The notes beneath the pieces were generated by a model that saw only the letters and a program-made list of their open reading frames with translations, was not told the origin of the DNA and ran no database searches. The position numbers and the translations under genes were made by a program. From Mycobacterium kansasii ATCC 12478 (GTDB lineage: Bacteria; Actinomycetota; Actinomycetes; Mycobacteriales; Mycobacteriaceae): a DNA stretch of 64,000 nucleotides. Position 1 is the first letter of the stretch, and each line of letters opens with the position of its first letter. The stretch lies in the NCBI RefSeq assembly GCF_000157895.3, contig NC_022663.1:2976001-3040000 (forward strand). The letters are read 5' to 3'. Below, piece by piece: positions 52,546 through 61,929 of the stretch.

Positions 52546-53184
52546 TCAGCCCGTGCGACGGCCCGCATCGCCGCCGAGCAGGCGCCGGTTCCGGGGCAAT
52601 AGGTCCCACACATGTTCGGTCGCATTGACAGTCACCACCGTCGCCTGACCGGACCTGGAGAACAACAGCCGAGTCACCGAGGCGTAGTCGATGGGGAATG
52701 ACAATAGGCGTGCCGTTCCCAGGATCTCGTGCAGCACCACGTTGATCACCCCGCCGTGGCTGAACGCCGCGACGGTCTCGTCCGGATCGGCGCTGACGAC
52801 CACGTGGTCGACAGCCGCGCGGACCCGCGCGCGGAAGGCATCCTCGTCGACGGCGCTGGGCAGCTGCCCCTGAGCCATGCGCGCCCATTCCTGCGGGTTT
52901 TCTTCACGGATCTGCTCGACAGGGATGTACACGGGAAGGTCGCGGTCATATTCGGCGAATCGGTCGTCGATGTCGACCGACAGGTCGAGCGCCGCCGCGA
53001 CCGGTTCCGCGGTCTGGATGGCGCGGCGCTGTGGGCTGCTCACCACCCGCGAGATGGGGAACCTGGCCAGCGCCTCGGGTAGCCGCGCCACCTGGGCTAT
53101 GCCGGTCTCCGACAGGTCCGGATCCGAACCTTCGCCGTGTTCGCTGCGCAGCGGCAAAGCATGACGGACCAGAAGCAGTTGCAT
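52546..53184 (-). CDS. Histidine phosphatase-family protein
   Basis: 212 residues. N-terminal RHA motif (LVRHALP, His8 as nucleophile), SSPQRRAIQTAEP in the second conserved block and FSHGGVI for the second catalytic His. This is the phosphoglycerate-mutase-like branch; substrate unknown. ATG at 53184. It lies between two kinase-fold genes, 37 bp upstream of fadE36 on the same strand, and may dephosphorylate or recycle a product of that pathway. Confidence 0.88.
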   Translation of the reverse strand: MQLLLVRHALPLRSEHGEGSDPDLSETGIAQVARLPEALARFPISRVVSSPQRRAIQTAEPVAAALDLSVDIDDRFAEYDRDLPVYIPVEQIREENPQEWARMAQGQLPSAVDEDAFRARVRAAVDHVVVSADPDETVAAFSHGGVINVVLHEILGTARLLSFPIDYASVTRLLFSRSGQATVVTVNATEHVWDLLPRNRRLLGGDAGRRTG

Positions 53185-53269
53185 GGGCCAAGCCTTACAT
53201 GCGGCTTGTCCGGCGCTACCATGCCGCTTGAGAATGTAATTCTCCGAGCCGAGAGCGGGTGTGCAGCCA

Positions 53270-54307
53270 ATGACGACTGCCAGCGGAACGCAGCTGGACG
53301 CCGGCGTGATCGGTCGTTGGCTCGATACGAACGGCGCCCCGGGCGGTGGTGCGGAACCGGAACTCGAGCAGCTGAGCGGCGGATCCCAGAACACGCTGTA
53401 CCTGATTCGGCGCGGCGATCAACGCATGGTGCTGCGGATGCCCGGACCCCGGGCGGACGCGGCCCGGGTCGACGGGTTGCTGCGGGAAATCCGGCTGGTG
53501 CGGGCGCTGTCGGGCACCGATGTGCCGCATGCCGAGTTGATCGGCGCCGACGAGACCGCTTCGGTGCTGGGCATGCCGTTCTACGTGATGCGGGCCATCG
53601 ACGGGTGGAGCCCGATGGACGGCGGGTGGCAGGCGCCGTTCGACACCGACCTCGATGCCCGGCGCGGGCTGGCGTTCCAGCTCGTCGAGGGTGCCGCCAA
53701 GCTGGGCCGGGTGGATTGGCGCGCGCAGGGTCTCGACGGGTTCGGCCGTCCGGAGGGTTTCCATGAACGGCAGGTCGATCGCTGGCTGGGTTTCCTGGCC
53801 GCCTATCAGGTGCGCGAATTACCCGGCCTGCAGGAGGCCGCCGACTGGCTGCGCCGCAACCGCCCCGCGCACTACACGCCGGGCATCATGCACGGCGACT
53901 ATCAATTCGCCAACGTCATGTTCGCGCACGGCGCGCCGGCCCGGCTGGCCGCGATCGTGGACTGGGAGATGACGACGGTGGGCGATCCGCTGCTGGACCT
54001 GGCCTGGGCGCTGCTGGGCTACGACGGCGAGGAGCCGCGCGCCGACGGGTTCTATCTCGACATGCGCGGCATGCCCAGGCGCAGTGAGCTGCTGGCGCAC
54101 TACGAGGCGGTCAGCGGGCTGTCCACCGAGCACATCGACTACTACCTGGTGCTGGCCAACTGGAAACTCGGGATCGTGCTGGAGAAGACGTATGCGGCCG
54201 CGGTTCGGCCCGGACCGCACCAGGTGGATCCCAAGGTCACCGAAACCTTCGCGACGATGGTCCCCCAGCTCATCGCCACCGCGGCCGAACTCGCCAAGGC
54301 CCGCTGA
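53270..54307 (+). CDS. APH-like kinase, first gene of hydroxyacid-type operon
   Basis: 345 residues (GTG three codons earlier is an alternative). APH fold with MHGDYQFANVM (catalytic Asp, metal Asn) and VDWEMTTVGDP. Similar to the protein at 51456 and to LvaA of Pseudomonas putida, which phosphorylates 4-hydroxyvaleryl-CoA. The next gene starts 1 bp after its stop, and a phosphate-eliminating ACAD-like enzyme follows, which supports a metabolic acyl-CoA substrate rather than antibiotic modification. Confidence 0.85.
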   Translation: MTTASGTQLDAGVIGRWLDTNGAPGGGAEPELEQLSGGSQNTLYLIRRGDQRMVLRMPGPRADAARVDGLLREIRLVRALSGTDVPHAELIGADETASVLGMPFYVMRAIDGWSPMDGGWQAPFDTDLDARRGLAFQLVEGAAKLGRVDWRAQGLDGFGRPEGFHERQVDRWLGFLAAYQVRELPGLQEAADWLRRNRPAHYTPGIMHGDYQFANVMFAHGAPARLAAIVDWEMTTVGDPLLDLAWALLGYDGEEPRADGFYLDMRGMPRRSELLAHYEAVSGLSTEHIDYYLVLANWKLGIVLEKTYAAAVRPGPHQVDPKVTETFATMVPQLIATAAELAKAR

Positions 54308-54308
54308 A

Positions 54309-55073
54309 ATGGGTTATGCGGATCAGCTTTTCGACCTCACCGGCCAGGTGGTGCTGATCACCGGCGGCAGCCGCGGATTGGGCCGCGAAATGGCCTTCGC
54401 CGTCGCCCGCTGCGGTGCCGACGTGGTGATCGCCAGCCGCAACCTGGACAACTGCGTGGCCACCGCCGCCGAGATCGAAGCCGAGACCGGTCGCACCGCG
54501 ATGGCTCACCAAGTGCACGTAGGACGCTGGGATCAGCTCGACGGGCTGGTCGCGGCCGCCTACGAACGGTTCGGCAGGGTCGACACGCTGATCAACAATG
54601 CCGGCATGTCGCCGCTGTACGACAAGCTCACCGACGTCACCGAGAAGCTGTTCGACGCCGTCGTCAACCTCAACCTCAAAGGGCCGTTCCGGTTGTCGGC
54701 ACTGGTAGGCGAACGGATGGTGGCGGCCGGACGCGGGTCGATAATCAACGTCAGCTCCACCGGTTCGCTGCGGCCGGGCGCGGACATCATCCCCTACGCT
54801 GCGGCCAAGGCGGGACTCAATGCGATGACGGAAGGTTTCGCCCGGGCGTTCGGGCCTACGGTGCGGGTCAACACGCTGATGGCCGGACCGTTTCTGACCG
54901 ATATCAGCAAGGCCTGGAATCTGGAGCAGGCAAGCCAGAATCCGTTCGGACACCTTTCGTTGCGCAGGGCCGGAAATCCACCCGAGATCGTCGGCGCCGC
55001 TCTGTTTCTCGCGTCCGACGCGTCCAGTTTCACCACCGGCTCAGTTGTCCGGGCCGACGGTGGAATCCCCTGA
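54309..55073 (+). CDS. Short-chain dehydrogenase in hydroxyacid-type operon
   Basis: 254-residue classical SDR: GGSRGLG cofactor motif, NNAGMSPLYD, SSTGSLRPG with catalytic Ser, and PYAAAKAGL with Tyr-Lys. Starts 1 bp after the kinase stop. In levulinate-type pathways an SDR interconverts 4-oxo and 4-hydroxyacyl-CoA, which would feed the kinase; that role is inferred from context. Other ketone substrates are possible. Confidence 0.88.
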   Translation: MGYADQLFDLTGQVVLITGGSRGLGREMAFAVARCGADVVIASRNLDNCVATAAEIEAETGRTAMAHQVHVGRWDQLDGLVAAAYERFGRVDTLINNAGMSPLYDKLTDVTEKLFDAVVNLNLKGPFRLSALVGERMVAAGRGSIINVSSTGSLRPGADIIPYAAAKAGLNAMTEGFARAFGPTVRVNTLMAGPFLTDISKAWNLEQASQNPFGHLSLRRAGNPPEIVGAALFLASDASSFTTGSVVRADGGIP

Positions 55074-55090
55074 GAGATAGGAGCATTCGC

Positions 55091-56398
55091 GTGCCTTGGG
55101 ACTTCTCCACCGAACCGGAATTCGAGAAGAAGCTCGACTGGATTCGCGGATTCGTGCGCGACGAGGTGGAACCCCTCGAAGTGCTGTTCCCGGGCTGCGA
55201 GTTCCTGCCACTCGACGACCAACGCCGGCGTATCGTCGATCCGCTCAAGCAGCAGGTTCGCGACCAGGGATTGTGGGCGCCGCATTTGAGTCCAGAACTG
55301 GGTGGGCAGGGCTTCGGTGCGGTGAAGCTGACGCTGATCAACGAGATCCTTGGCCGCAGCCCGTGGGCGCCGATAGTGTTCGGCACCCAGGCACCCGACA
55401 CCGGCAACGCCGAAATCATCGCGCGCTTCGGCACCCAGGAGCAGAAGGACCGCTATCTGCAGGGCCTGCTTTCCGGTGAGATCTTTTCCTGCTTCTCCAT
55501 GACCGAACCTCAAGGCGGCGCCGACCCGCGGGTGTTCACCACCCGTGCCGTCCGTGACGGTGACGGTTGGGTGATCACCGGGCGAAAGTACTTCTCGTCC
55601 AACGCATCCGTCGCATCATTCTTCATCGTGGTCGCCATCACCGATCCCGACGTGGCCGTGCATCGCGGCGCCTCGACATTCCTGGTCCCGGCCGGAACCG
55701 CGGGGCTGACCATCGAGGCCAACCATCACCTGGTGGGCGCGTTACCGCACGAGCCCGGACATTCGCTGGTGCGATACGACGCCGTGCGGGTGGGACCGGA
55801 CGCGCTGCTTGGCGAACCCGGACAGGGCTTCATGATCCTGCAGACCCGACTGGCCGGTGGCCGGTTGCATCACGCGATGCGCTCGATCGGGATGGCGCAA
55901 CGCGCCATCGAGATGATGGCACGCCGGGCGAAAAGCCGCTTCACACAGGGTAGTTCGTTGGCCGACAAGCAGCTGGTGCAAGCGTTCATCGCCGACTCCT
56001 ACACCGAGCTGATGCCGTTCCGGCTGGCCGTGCTGCATGCGGCCTGGCTGATCGACACCGCCGGCGAGCATGCGGCGCGAGCCGAGATCGGTGCCTGCAA
56101 GATCCTCGCGTCGCAAGTGCTCAAATCGATTGGGCTACGCGCCATCCAGGTGCACGGCGCGTTGGGCACCACCGATCAGCTGCCGCTGGTCAACGTCCTG
56201 CTCGGCGGGGTGGCCCTCGGCCTGGCCGACGGGCCCACCGAAGCACACAAGGTCAACCTGGCCCGGCTGCTGCTGAAGAACTACGACGCCGAAGACGCCG
56301 AGCGGCCCAGCGAAATGCTGGACGTCCGCCGCGAGGCCGCCCGAGCCAAATATGGCGACCTCGTGGATCACGTTCCCGCCCTTCCCTCTTCGTCGTGA
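55091..56398 (+). CDS. ACAD11-like acyl-CoA dehydrogenase homologue
   Basis: 435 residues from a GTG with GATAGGAG upstream. Acyl-CoA dehydrogenase fold: CFSMTEPQGGADP, GRKYFSSNAS, and the GGRLHHAMRSIGMAQRAIEMM block (His260-His261) that is characteristic of the ACAD10/11 and LvaC group. In that group the domain eliminates phosphate from a 4-phosphoacyl-CoA rather than just oxidising. It follows the SDR by 17 bp. Whether classical dehydrogenation or phosphate elimination takes place is inferred. Confidence 0.87.
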   Translation: MPWDFSTEPEFEKKLDWIRGFVRDEVEPLEVLFPGCEFLPLDDQRRRIVDPLKQQVRDQGLWAPHLSPELGGQGFGAVKLTLINEILGRSPWAPIVFGTQAPDTGNAEIIARFGTQEQKDRYLQGLLSGEIFSCFSMTEPQGGADPRVFTTRAVRDGDGWVITGRKYFSSNASVASFFIVVAITDPDVAVHRGASTFLVPAGTAGLTIEANHHLVGALPHEPGHSLVRYDAVRVGPDALLGEPGQGFMILQTRLAGGRLHHAMRSIGMAQRAIEMMARRAKSRFTQGSSLADKQLVQAFIADSYTELMPFRLAVLHAAWLIDTAGEHAARAEIGACKILASQVLKSIGLRAIQVHGALGTTDQLPLVNVLLGGVALGLADGPTEAHKVNLARLLLKNYDAEDAERPSEMLDVRREAARAKYGDLVDHVPALPSSS

Positions 56399-56411
56399 CC
56401 GCCGCCCGTTG

Positions 56412-57383
56412 ATGCGTGCGGTCGTCTGCCGTGCGTACGGTCCGCCCGAGGACCTGGTTGTCTGCGACGTTCCCGACCCCGTCCCGGGGCCCGGCCAGCT
56501 CCTGGTGCGGGTGCACGCCGCCGCGGTCAACTTTCCCGATGTGCTGTTGATCGCGGGCAAGTACCAGATCCGGATCCCGGTGCCGTTCACACCGGGCAGC
56601 GAGCTCGCCGGCGAGGTGCTGACCGCCGGTGCGGGAGCGCCGTTTGCTCCCGGGCAGCGGGTTTTCGGGACCACGGCCGTCGGCGCGTTCGCCGAGCGGG
56701 CGCTCCTGGACGCGGCCTCGGCGACGCTCGTTCCCGACGACGCCGACCTGGCTTCGGCCGCCGCGTTCGGGGTCACCTACCGCACCGCGTATCACGCGTT
56801 GCGCTCGGTTGGGCAGGTGTCGGAAGGGGATTGGGTGGTGGTGCTGGGCGCCGCCGGGGGCGTGGGTCTTGCCGCCGTCGATCTGGCGGTCGCCATGGGC
56901 GCCCGTGTGCTGGCCGCCGCCTCCAGCCCGGACAAGCTGGAGTTGTGCGCGCAGCGGGGCGCGCAGGCGACCGTCGACTACGACCACGAGGACCTGAAAA
57001 CCCGCATCCGAGCACTCACCGACGACAGTGCGCGCCTGGTGATCGACCCCGTGGGAGGCCGCTACTCGGAGCCGGCATTGCGTGGCCTGGCCCGCGGCGG
57101 AACATTCATCACCCTCGGCTACGCCGCCGGCACCATCCCGGCGATCCCGCTCAACCTCGTGCTGCTCAAGGGCATCACCGTGCGCGGCATGGAGATACGC
57201 ACCTTTGCCAGTGACCACCCCGCCGAGGCCGCCCGGGACCTCGACGAGTTGGCGCAGCTGTTCGCCGCCGGCACGGTCCGGCCCTACATCGGCGCACGTT
57301 TTCCGTTGGCCGACACCGCCGCGGCCCTGCGCTATGTGGCCGAGCGCAAAGTCCTGGGCAAAGTGGTCATCGACGTCGCCTGA
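56412..57383 (+). CDS. Quinone oxidoreductase-type medium-chain reductase
   Basis: 323 residues, zinc-free MDR/QOR family. Seen: YGPPEDLVVCDVPDP opening, AAVNFPD, NADPH-binding GAAGGVGLAAVDLA near residue 150, and the C-terminal LGKVVIDV. It should reduce an enone or enoyl-thioester with NADPH. It starts 13 bp after the ACAD-like stop (ATG 56412; an in-frame start inside that gene is rejected) and ends the kinase-SDR-ACAD-MDR operon, perhaps handling the enoyl product. Confidence 0.9.
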   Translation: MRAVVCRAYGPPEDLVVCDVPDPVPGPGQLLVRVHAAAVNFPDVLLIAGKYQIRIPVPFTPGSELAGEVLTAGAGAPFAPGQRVFGTTAVGAFAERALLDAASATLVPDDADLASAAAFGVTYRTAYHALRSVGQVSEGDWVVVLGAAGGVGLAAVDLAVAMGARVLAAASSPDKLELCAQRGAQATVDYDHEDLKTRIRALTDDSARLVIDPVGGRYSEPALRGLARGGTFITLGYAAGTIPAIPLNLVLLKGITVRGMEIRTFASDHPAEAARDLDELAQLFAAGTVRPYIGARFPLADTAAALRYVAERKVLGKVVIDVA

Positions 57384-57866
57384 CGTTGCCGGGTTCGGCA
57401 GTGCCACAGTAGGTTTCGACGGCCGTCCGCGCGCCTCACTGACAATTCACGAAGGCTGCTGGTCAACGATGTCCGCGAGCGCGGCCTTGGACCATCCCGG
57501 TTGGCGTTCGTTTCGGCCGCATCTCGCTTAAACCTCGTGCGATGGCAGGAGTCCGGGGGATGTCTCACGTGCTTACCGAGTCGGCCGTCATGCCGACGTA
57601 TCCAGTGTGCAATGAGGGTGTCGAGTGTGCGGTGACGGCTTTGAGTGTGTATGTAGGGCGGAACATTTGCGCGGGGGCCGCCCTGACGGCACAGTCGACG
57701 CCACCAGCTCACAGTCGACGCCACCAGCTCACAGTCGACGCCACCAGCTCACAGTCGACGCCACCAGCTCACAGTCGACAATCTCGGTGAACCCTCCCGC
57801 GGACGCATGGTCGTCGCTATGCGGTGGGACCAGCGCCTCCAGCGATCAGGGCCGGCCGGGTGCGGG
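57384..57866. other. Gene-poor region with a tandem repeat
   Basis: No ORF here has convincing codon pattern, ribosome site or homology. The left part is ordinary DNA ending in a TTTGAGTGTGTATG stretch; the right part is occupied by four 20-bp repeats (see separate entry). Weak ORFs on both strands run through the repeats but change frame from unit to unit. Confidence 0.5.
57691..57779. repeat. Four tandem 20-bp repeats plus a partial unit
   Basis: Exact head-to-tail copies of ACAGTCGACGCCACCAGCTC at 57691-57710, 57711-57730, 57731-57750 and 57751-57770, followed by a truncated ACAGTCGAC. No spacers, so not CRISPR. The unit includes a GTCGAC palindrome and is not a multiple of three. Confidence 0.97.
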
Positions 57867-59741
57867 CTACGGCGTCACGATGTTGAAAGCCGGGTTGGGC
57901 TGATCGAGGACGCTCAGGAAGGTCTGCAGCACCGACTCGTCGCCGGACACCTCGAAACCCGGTGAGCTGATGTCGCCCAGCGCCGCCGTAACTAGCCGAA
58001 CCTTGTTGCCTACCGTCACGGTCGCGTTCGCCGTCGCCGGGTCGGCGGCGACCTTGCGATGGATCAGCACACCGTTGCGCAGGGTCAACCGATAATTTTC
58101 GGCCGGCTCGGCGAAGCTGAAGTCGATCGCAAGATCCAGGTCCCAGGCACGCGGGCCGTTGATGCTGATGGCCACCACATCGAAGATCTGGTCCAGGGTC
58201 AGCTGGTCGAAGAACGTCGACGACGGCGCCTGCCCCGACGTGCCGAGGTTGCCATCCCGCAGCTCCGTCGCCCCCGACAAAAAGAAGTTACGCCAGGTCG
58301 CATTCTCCGCACCGTAGGCGAGCTGTTCCAATGTGTCGGCGTAGCGTTGCCGGGCCGCGGCGTGGTTGCTGTCGGTGAACACGGCATGATCGAGAAGGGT
58401 TGCCGCCCAACGGAAGTCGCCATCAGCAATGGCTTTGTCGGCCAGCTCGACGACCCGGTCGATGCCTCCCATCGCCTCGACGTAACGGGGAGCGATGGCT
58501 TCCGGCGGGTAGGGCCACAACCTGCCCGGGTTGCCGTCGAACCAGCCCATGTAGCGCTGGTAGATCGCCTTCACATTGTGGCTGACCGACCCGTAGTAGC
58601 CGTGGGTATGCCACGCCCGGTCCAGCGCCGGCGGCATCTGGAACATTTCGGCGATCTCGACACCCGTGTACCCCTGGTTCAGCAGCCGCAGCGTCTGGTC
58701 GTGCAGATAGGAATACATGTCGCGTTGCTGCGACAAGTACTCGACGATGTTGTCGTGCCCCCAAGTTGGCCAGTGGTGCGAGGCGAACACGACGTCGGCG
58801 CGATCGGCAAACGTCTCGATCGCCTCGGTGAGATAGCCCGACCAGGCGCGCGGGTCGCGCACCAGCGCCCCCCGCAACGTCAGCAGGTTGTGCAGGTTGT
58901 GGGTGGCGTTCTCGGCCATGCACAGCGCGCGGAAGCGCGGGAAATAGAAGTGCATTTCGGCGGGGGCTTCGCTGCCCGGCGCCATCTGGAACTCGATCTC
59001 CACCCCGTCGATGGTGTGTATCTCGCCGGTCTGCCTGATGTCGACGGTCGGCACGATGAGCGACACCTCACCGGTCGAAAGTGTCTGCCCCAGACCGCAG
59101 CCGACCTGCCCCCGGGGGCCGCGCGGCAAGTAGGAGCCATACATGTAGCCGGCGCGTCGCATCATGGCGCCGCCGGCGTAGATGTTCTCCTGGACTGCGT
59201 GCGCGGTGAAACCTTCCGGGGCCAGCACCGAGACCTTGCCGGCGTCGACGTCGGCCTGTGTCGTGACGCCCAGCACGCCCCCGAAATGATCGACGTGGCT
59301 GTGGGTGTAGATCACCGCGACGACGGGGCGGTCACCGCCGCGGTGGGTGCGATACAAATCCAGCGCCGCGGCGGCGACCTCGGTGGAGACCAACGGATCG
59401 ATGACGATGGTGCCGGTATCGCCCTCGACGAAGCTGATATTGGAAATGTCGAAGCCACGGACCTGGTAGATACCGGGCACCACTTCGAACAAGCCTTGTT
59501 TGGCGGCCAGTCTCGATTGCCGCCACAGGCTGGGATGCACCGATGTAGGCGCGGGTCCGCTGAGGAATGAATACGCGTCGTTGTCCCAAACCACGCGGCC
59601 GTCGGCCGACTTGATGACGCACGGGGACAATGCCGCAATGAATCCGCGATCGGCATTGTCAAAGTCGGTTGGGTCATCGCTCGGGGGAACATATTCGCGA
59701 TGGGCGGACTCGATGGCCGCAGAAGGGGGTTTGACGTTCAC
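57867..59741 (-). CDS. Alkyl sulfatase with SCP2-like C-terminal domain (Rv3762c type)
   Basis: 624 residues from the GTG at 59741; an upstream TTG at 59789 would add 16 residues, and Rv3762c is 626 aa. Zinc-binding THSHVDHFGG (His, Asp, His) lies in a metallo-beta-lactamase domain; a dimerisation domain follows and the C-terminal 120 residues (TLDQIFDVVAISINGP ... LTLRNGVLIHRK) are SCP2-like, able to shield long chains. It hydrolyses alkyl sulfate esters to alcohol and sulfate. A signal peptide is not evident. Divergent from lpqH. Confidence 0.9.
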   Translation of the reverse strand: MNVKPPSAAIESAHREYVPPSDDPTDFDNADRGFIAALSPCVIKSADGRVVWDNDAYSFLSGPAPTSVHPSLWRQSRLAAKQGLFEVVPGIYQVRGFDISNISFVEGDTGTIVIDPLVSTEVAAAALDLYRTHRGGDRPVVAVIYTHSHVDHFGGVLGVTTQADVDAGKVSVLAPEGFTAHAVQENIYAGGAMMRRAGYMYGSYLPRGPRGQVGCGLGQTLSTGEVSLIVPTVDIRQTGEIHTIDGVEIEFQMAPGSEAPAEMHFYFPRFRALCMAENATHNLHNLLTLRGALVRDPRAWSGYLTEAIETFADRADVVFASHHWPTWGHDNIVEYLSQQRDMYSYLHDQTLRLLNQGYTGVEIAEMFQMPPALDRAWHTHGYYGSVSHNVKAIYQRYMGWFDGNPGRLWPYPPEAIAPRYVEAMGGIDRVVELADKAIADGDFRWAATLLDHAVFTDSNHAAARQRYADTLEQLAYGAENATWRNFFLSGATELRDGNLGTSGQAPSSTFFDQLTLDQIFDVVAISINGPRAWDLDLAIDFSFAEPAENYRLTLRNGVLIHRKVAADPATANATVTVGNKVRLVTAALGDISSPGFEVSGDESVLQTFLSVLDQPNPAFNIVTP

Positions 59742-59916
59742 CGGCAATACATTGCCATTAACGCAGCGGTCCCCGGAAGATCCTCTCAAGTGACTAACAG
59801 GAAATATAGAGGATAGAAATAGTTGCTTAGGGCCCTAGACCTTCGTCCGGTTAACTTGCATACTGCCGGGGCGGTCCTCAAAGCCAGTGGATCGCTACGA
59901 CGGCAAAGGAGCACAG

Positions 59917-60402
59917 GTGAAGCGTGGACTGACGGTGGCGGTTGCCGGAGCGGCTATTCTGGCCGCGGGCCTTTCTGGATGTTCGAGCAACAAATCGACC
60001 AGTAGCGGCGGAAGCTCCAGCAGCGCCGCCACCTCGACAAGCACCGGTGGCGGTGGCGGGGCCTCGGGCACGAAGGTCATCATCGACGGTCAGGACCAGC
60101 ACGTGACCGGCTCGGTCGTCTGCACGACGGCGGCCGGCAACGTCAACATCGCGATCGGTGGGGCAGCCACCGGCATCGCCGCCGTGCTCACCGACGCCAA
60201 CCCACCCGAGGTGAAGTCGGTCGGCCTGGGCAACGTCAACGGCGTGACCCTCGGATACACCTCCGGCACCGGCCAGGGCAAAGCCGAGGCGAGCAAGAGC
60301 GGCAACACCTACAAGATCACCGGCACGGCGACCGGCGTCGACATGGCCAACCCGATGCAGCCGGTGAACAAGCCGTTCGAAATCGACGTCACCTGCCCCT
60401 AG
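59917..60402 (+). CDS. lpqH: 19-kDa lipoprotein LpqH
   Basis: 161 residues. Signal peptide with basic VKRG, hydrophobic core and lipobox LSGC (Cys22), then a Ser/Thr/Gly-rich linker that carries O-glycosylation in M. tuberculosis, and the conserved domain (GQDQHVTGSVVCTTAAGNV, two Cys). A surface lipoprotein that signals through TLR2. GTG at 59917 has AAAGGAG 5 nt upstream. The two-component genes tcrXY are convergent just downstream. Confidence 0.95.
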   Translation: MKRGLTVAVAGAAILAAGLSGCSSNKSTSSGGSSSSAATSTSTGGGGGASGTKVIIDGQDQHVTGSVVCTTAAGNVNIAIGGAATGIAAVLTDANPPEVKSVGLGNVNGVTLGYTSGTGQGKAEASKSGNTYKITGTATGVDMANPMQPVNKPFEIDVTCP

Positions 60403-60423
60403 CAGCCCGGAAGGGCGCGGCAT

Positions 60424-61929
60424 TCAACCGTGTGGTGATGCGGGCGGTTGCCACCCGTCGAGTGGCAACCGCACCGCGAACTCGGTATGTCCGGGCGAGC
60501 TGTTGACGGTGATGGTCCCGTTGTGGGCCTTGACAACGGCAGACACGATCGCCAAACCCAATCCGGTGCTGCCGCCCTTGCGGGAACGAGAGGTATCCCC
60601 GCGAGCGAACCGCTCGAATACCTCCGACTGAAGTCCCACCGGAATGCCCGGGCCGTTGTCGACCACCTGCAGCAGGGCATGCGCCGGCTCGACACTCAAC
60701 CGGGTCGTCACCACCGTGCCGGGGCCGGTGTGGATGCGGGCGTTGGCAAGCAGGTTGGTTACCACCTGATGCAACCGCGCGACGTCACCGGTGACCACCA
60801 CGGGCTCCGGCGGCAGGTCGAGTTCCCACTTGTGATCCGGGCCCGCAATGTGTGCGTCGCTGACCGCGTCAACCGCCAAGTGCGACAGGTCCACCGGTTC
60901 GCGTTCCAGCGGCCGTCCGGAGTCCAGGCGGGCCAGTAGCAACAGGTCCTCGACGAGACGGGTTATCCGCTCGGTCTCCGAAGCCACCCGGCTCATGGCG
61001 TGAGCCACCGCTTCACGGTCGTCGCTCATGCGTTGCGCGAGTTCGGTATAGCCGCGAATCGCGGCCAGCGGGGTGCGCAGCTCGTGACTGGCGTCGGCGA
61101 CGAACTGGCGCACCCGGGTTTCGCTCGCCTGCCGCGTCGACAGTGCGGCGGCGATGTGGTCGAGCATCCGGTTCAGGGCCGACCCGAGTTGACCCACCTC
61201 GGTGTAGGGGTTCGCGTCGGTGTCGGACACCCGGACCGGCAACGCGACTTCGCCCCGATCCAACGGCAAATCGACGACTTCGGTCGCGGTTTGGGCGACG
61301 CGCCGCAGCGGCGCCAGCGCCCTCCGGATGATCATCGCCCCGGCGGTGGTCGCGGCGAGCAACGCGACCGCGGTGACGATGCCGAACATGACCAGCATCC
61401 GCAACATCGTGGCGTCGATGCCCGACATCGACAGGCCCGTGACGATGACGTCGGTGCGGTTACGGCTCGGGGCCGCGACCACCCGGTAGCGACCCAGGCC
61501 GTCGAGGTTCAGGGTCACCGGGATGCGGCTGCCCGCGATCGCGGCCAGCTGCGCCTGGGCCTTGTCGCTGAGCGCGGCCCGGGCACCGCTGCCGGTCAGA
61601 TAGCCGGCGTCGATCGTCTTGCCGTTGCTGACCACCGCCGCGACCAATCCGGCCGGCTGGCCGGGCGCGTCCAGAAATTTGGGACCGGGACCGGTCCGCA
61701 CATAACGAGGTTCGTGCCGGCGTGGCGGTTCGGGGTACAGCAGCGACGAACGATACGAGGCCCCGCTGAGCTGGCCATCGAGCTGCTTCAGCAAATGGTG
61801 GCGCAGGGCCAGTTCGGTTGCCGCGGCGATTCCGATACAGACCAGTACTAGAACCACGACCTGTCCGACCAGGAGTCGCAGGCGTAAAGACCAGGGCCGC
61901 CGGGCGTTAACGGGCCGGCTTGAGGACAT
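60424..61929 (-). CDS. tcrY: Two-component sensor histidine kinase TcrY
   Basis: 501 residues (about 475 in M. tuberculosis). Two transmembrane helices (about 15-38 and 178-205) bound an extracytoplasmic domain of roughly 135 residues; then HAMP, HisKA with His282 (DASHELRTPLAA) and HATPase (NLLANARIHT, DNGPGIP, GSTGLGLAIV). ATG at 61929 overlaps the tcrX end by 23 bp; a shorter start would give the reported length. Autophosphorylates and passes phosphate to TcrX. Adjacent to lpqH. Confidence 0.92.
   Translation of the reverse strand: MSSSRPVNARRPWSLRLRLLVGQVVVLVLVCIGIAAATELALRHHLLKQLDGQLSGASYRSSLLYPEPPRRHEPRYVRTGPGPKFLDAPGQPAGLVAAVVSNGKTIDAGYLTGSGARAALSDKAQAQLAAIAGSRIPVTLNLDGLGRYRVVAAPSRNRTDVIVTGLSMSGIDATMLRMLVMFGIVTAVALLAATTAGAMIIRRALAPLRRVAQTATEVVDLPLDRGEVALPVRVSDTDANPYTEVGQLGSALNRMLDHIAAALSTRQASETRVRQFVADASHELRTPLAAIRGYTELAQRMSDDREAVAHAMSRVASETERITRLVEDLLLLARLDSGRPLEREPVDLSHLAVDAVSDAHIAGPDHKWELDLPPEPVVVTGDVARLHQVVTNLLANARIHTGPGTVVTTRLSVEPAHALLQVVDNGPGIPVGLQSEVFERFARGDTSRSRKGGSTGLGLAIVSAVVKAHNGTITVNSSPGHTEFAVRLPLDGWQPPASPHG

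Noticed and set aside
53270..54307. Aminoglycoside resistance kinase
   Set aside because: The fold is shared, but operon partners (SDR, ACAD-like, MDR) indicate acyl-CoA metabolism.
57691..57779. CRISPR array
   Set aside because: Units abut directly with no spacers and no cas genes are nearby.
57332..57866. Small ORFs on both strands through the 20-bp repeats
   Set aside because: The 20-bp unit shifts frame each copy, so the translated repeats are not a protein repeat; no ribosome site found.
58059..59570. 503-codon plus-strand ORF in the alkyl sulfatase gene
   Set aside because: Antisense shadow with low-complexity sequence.
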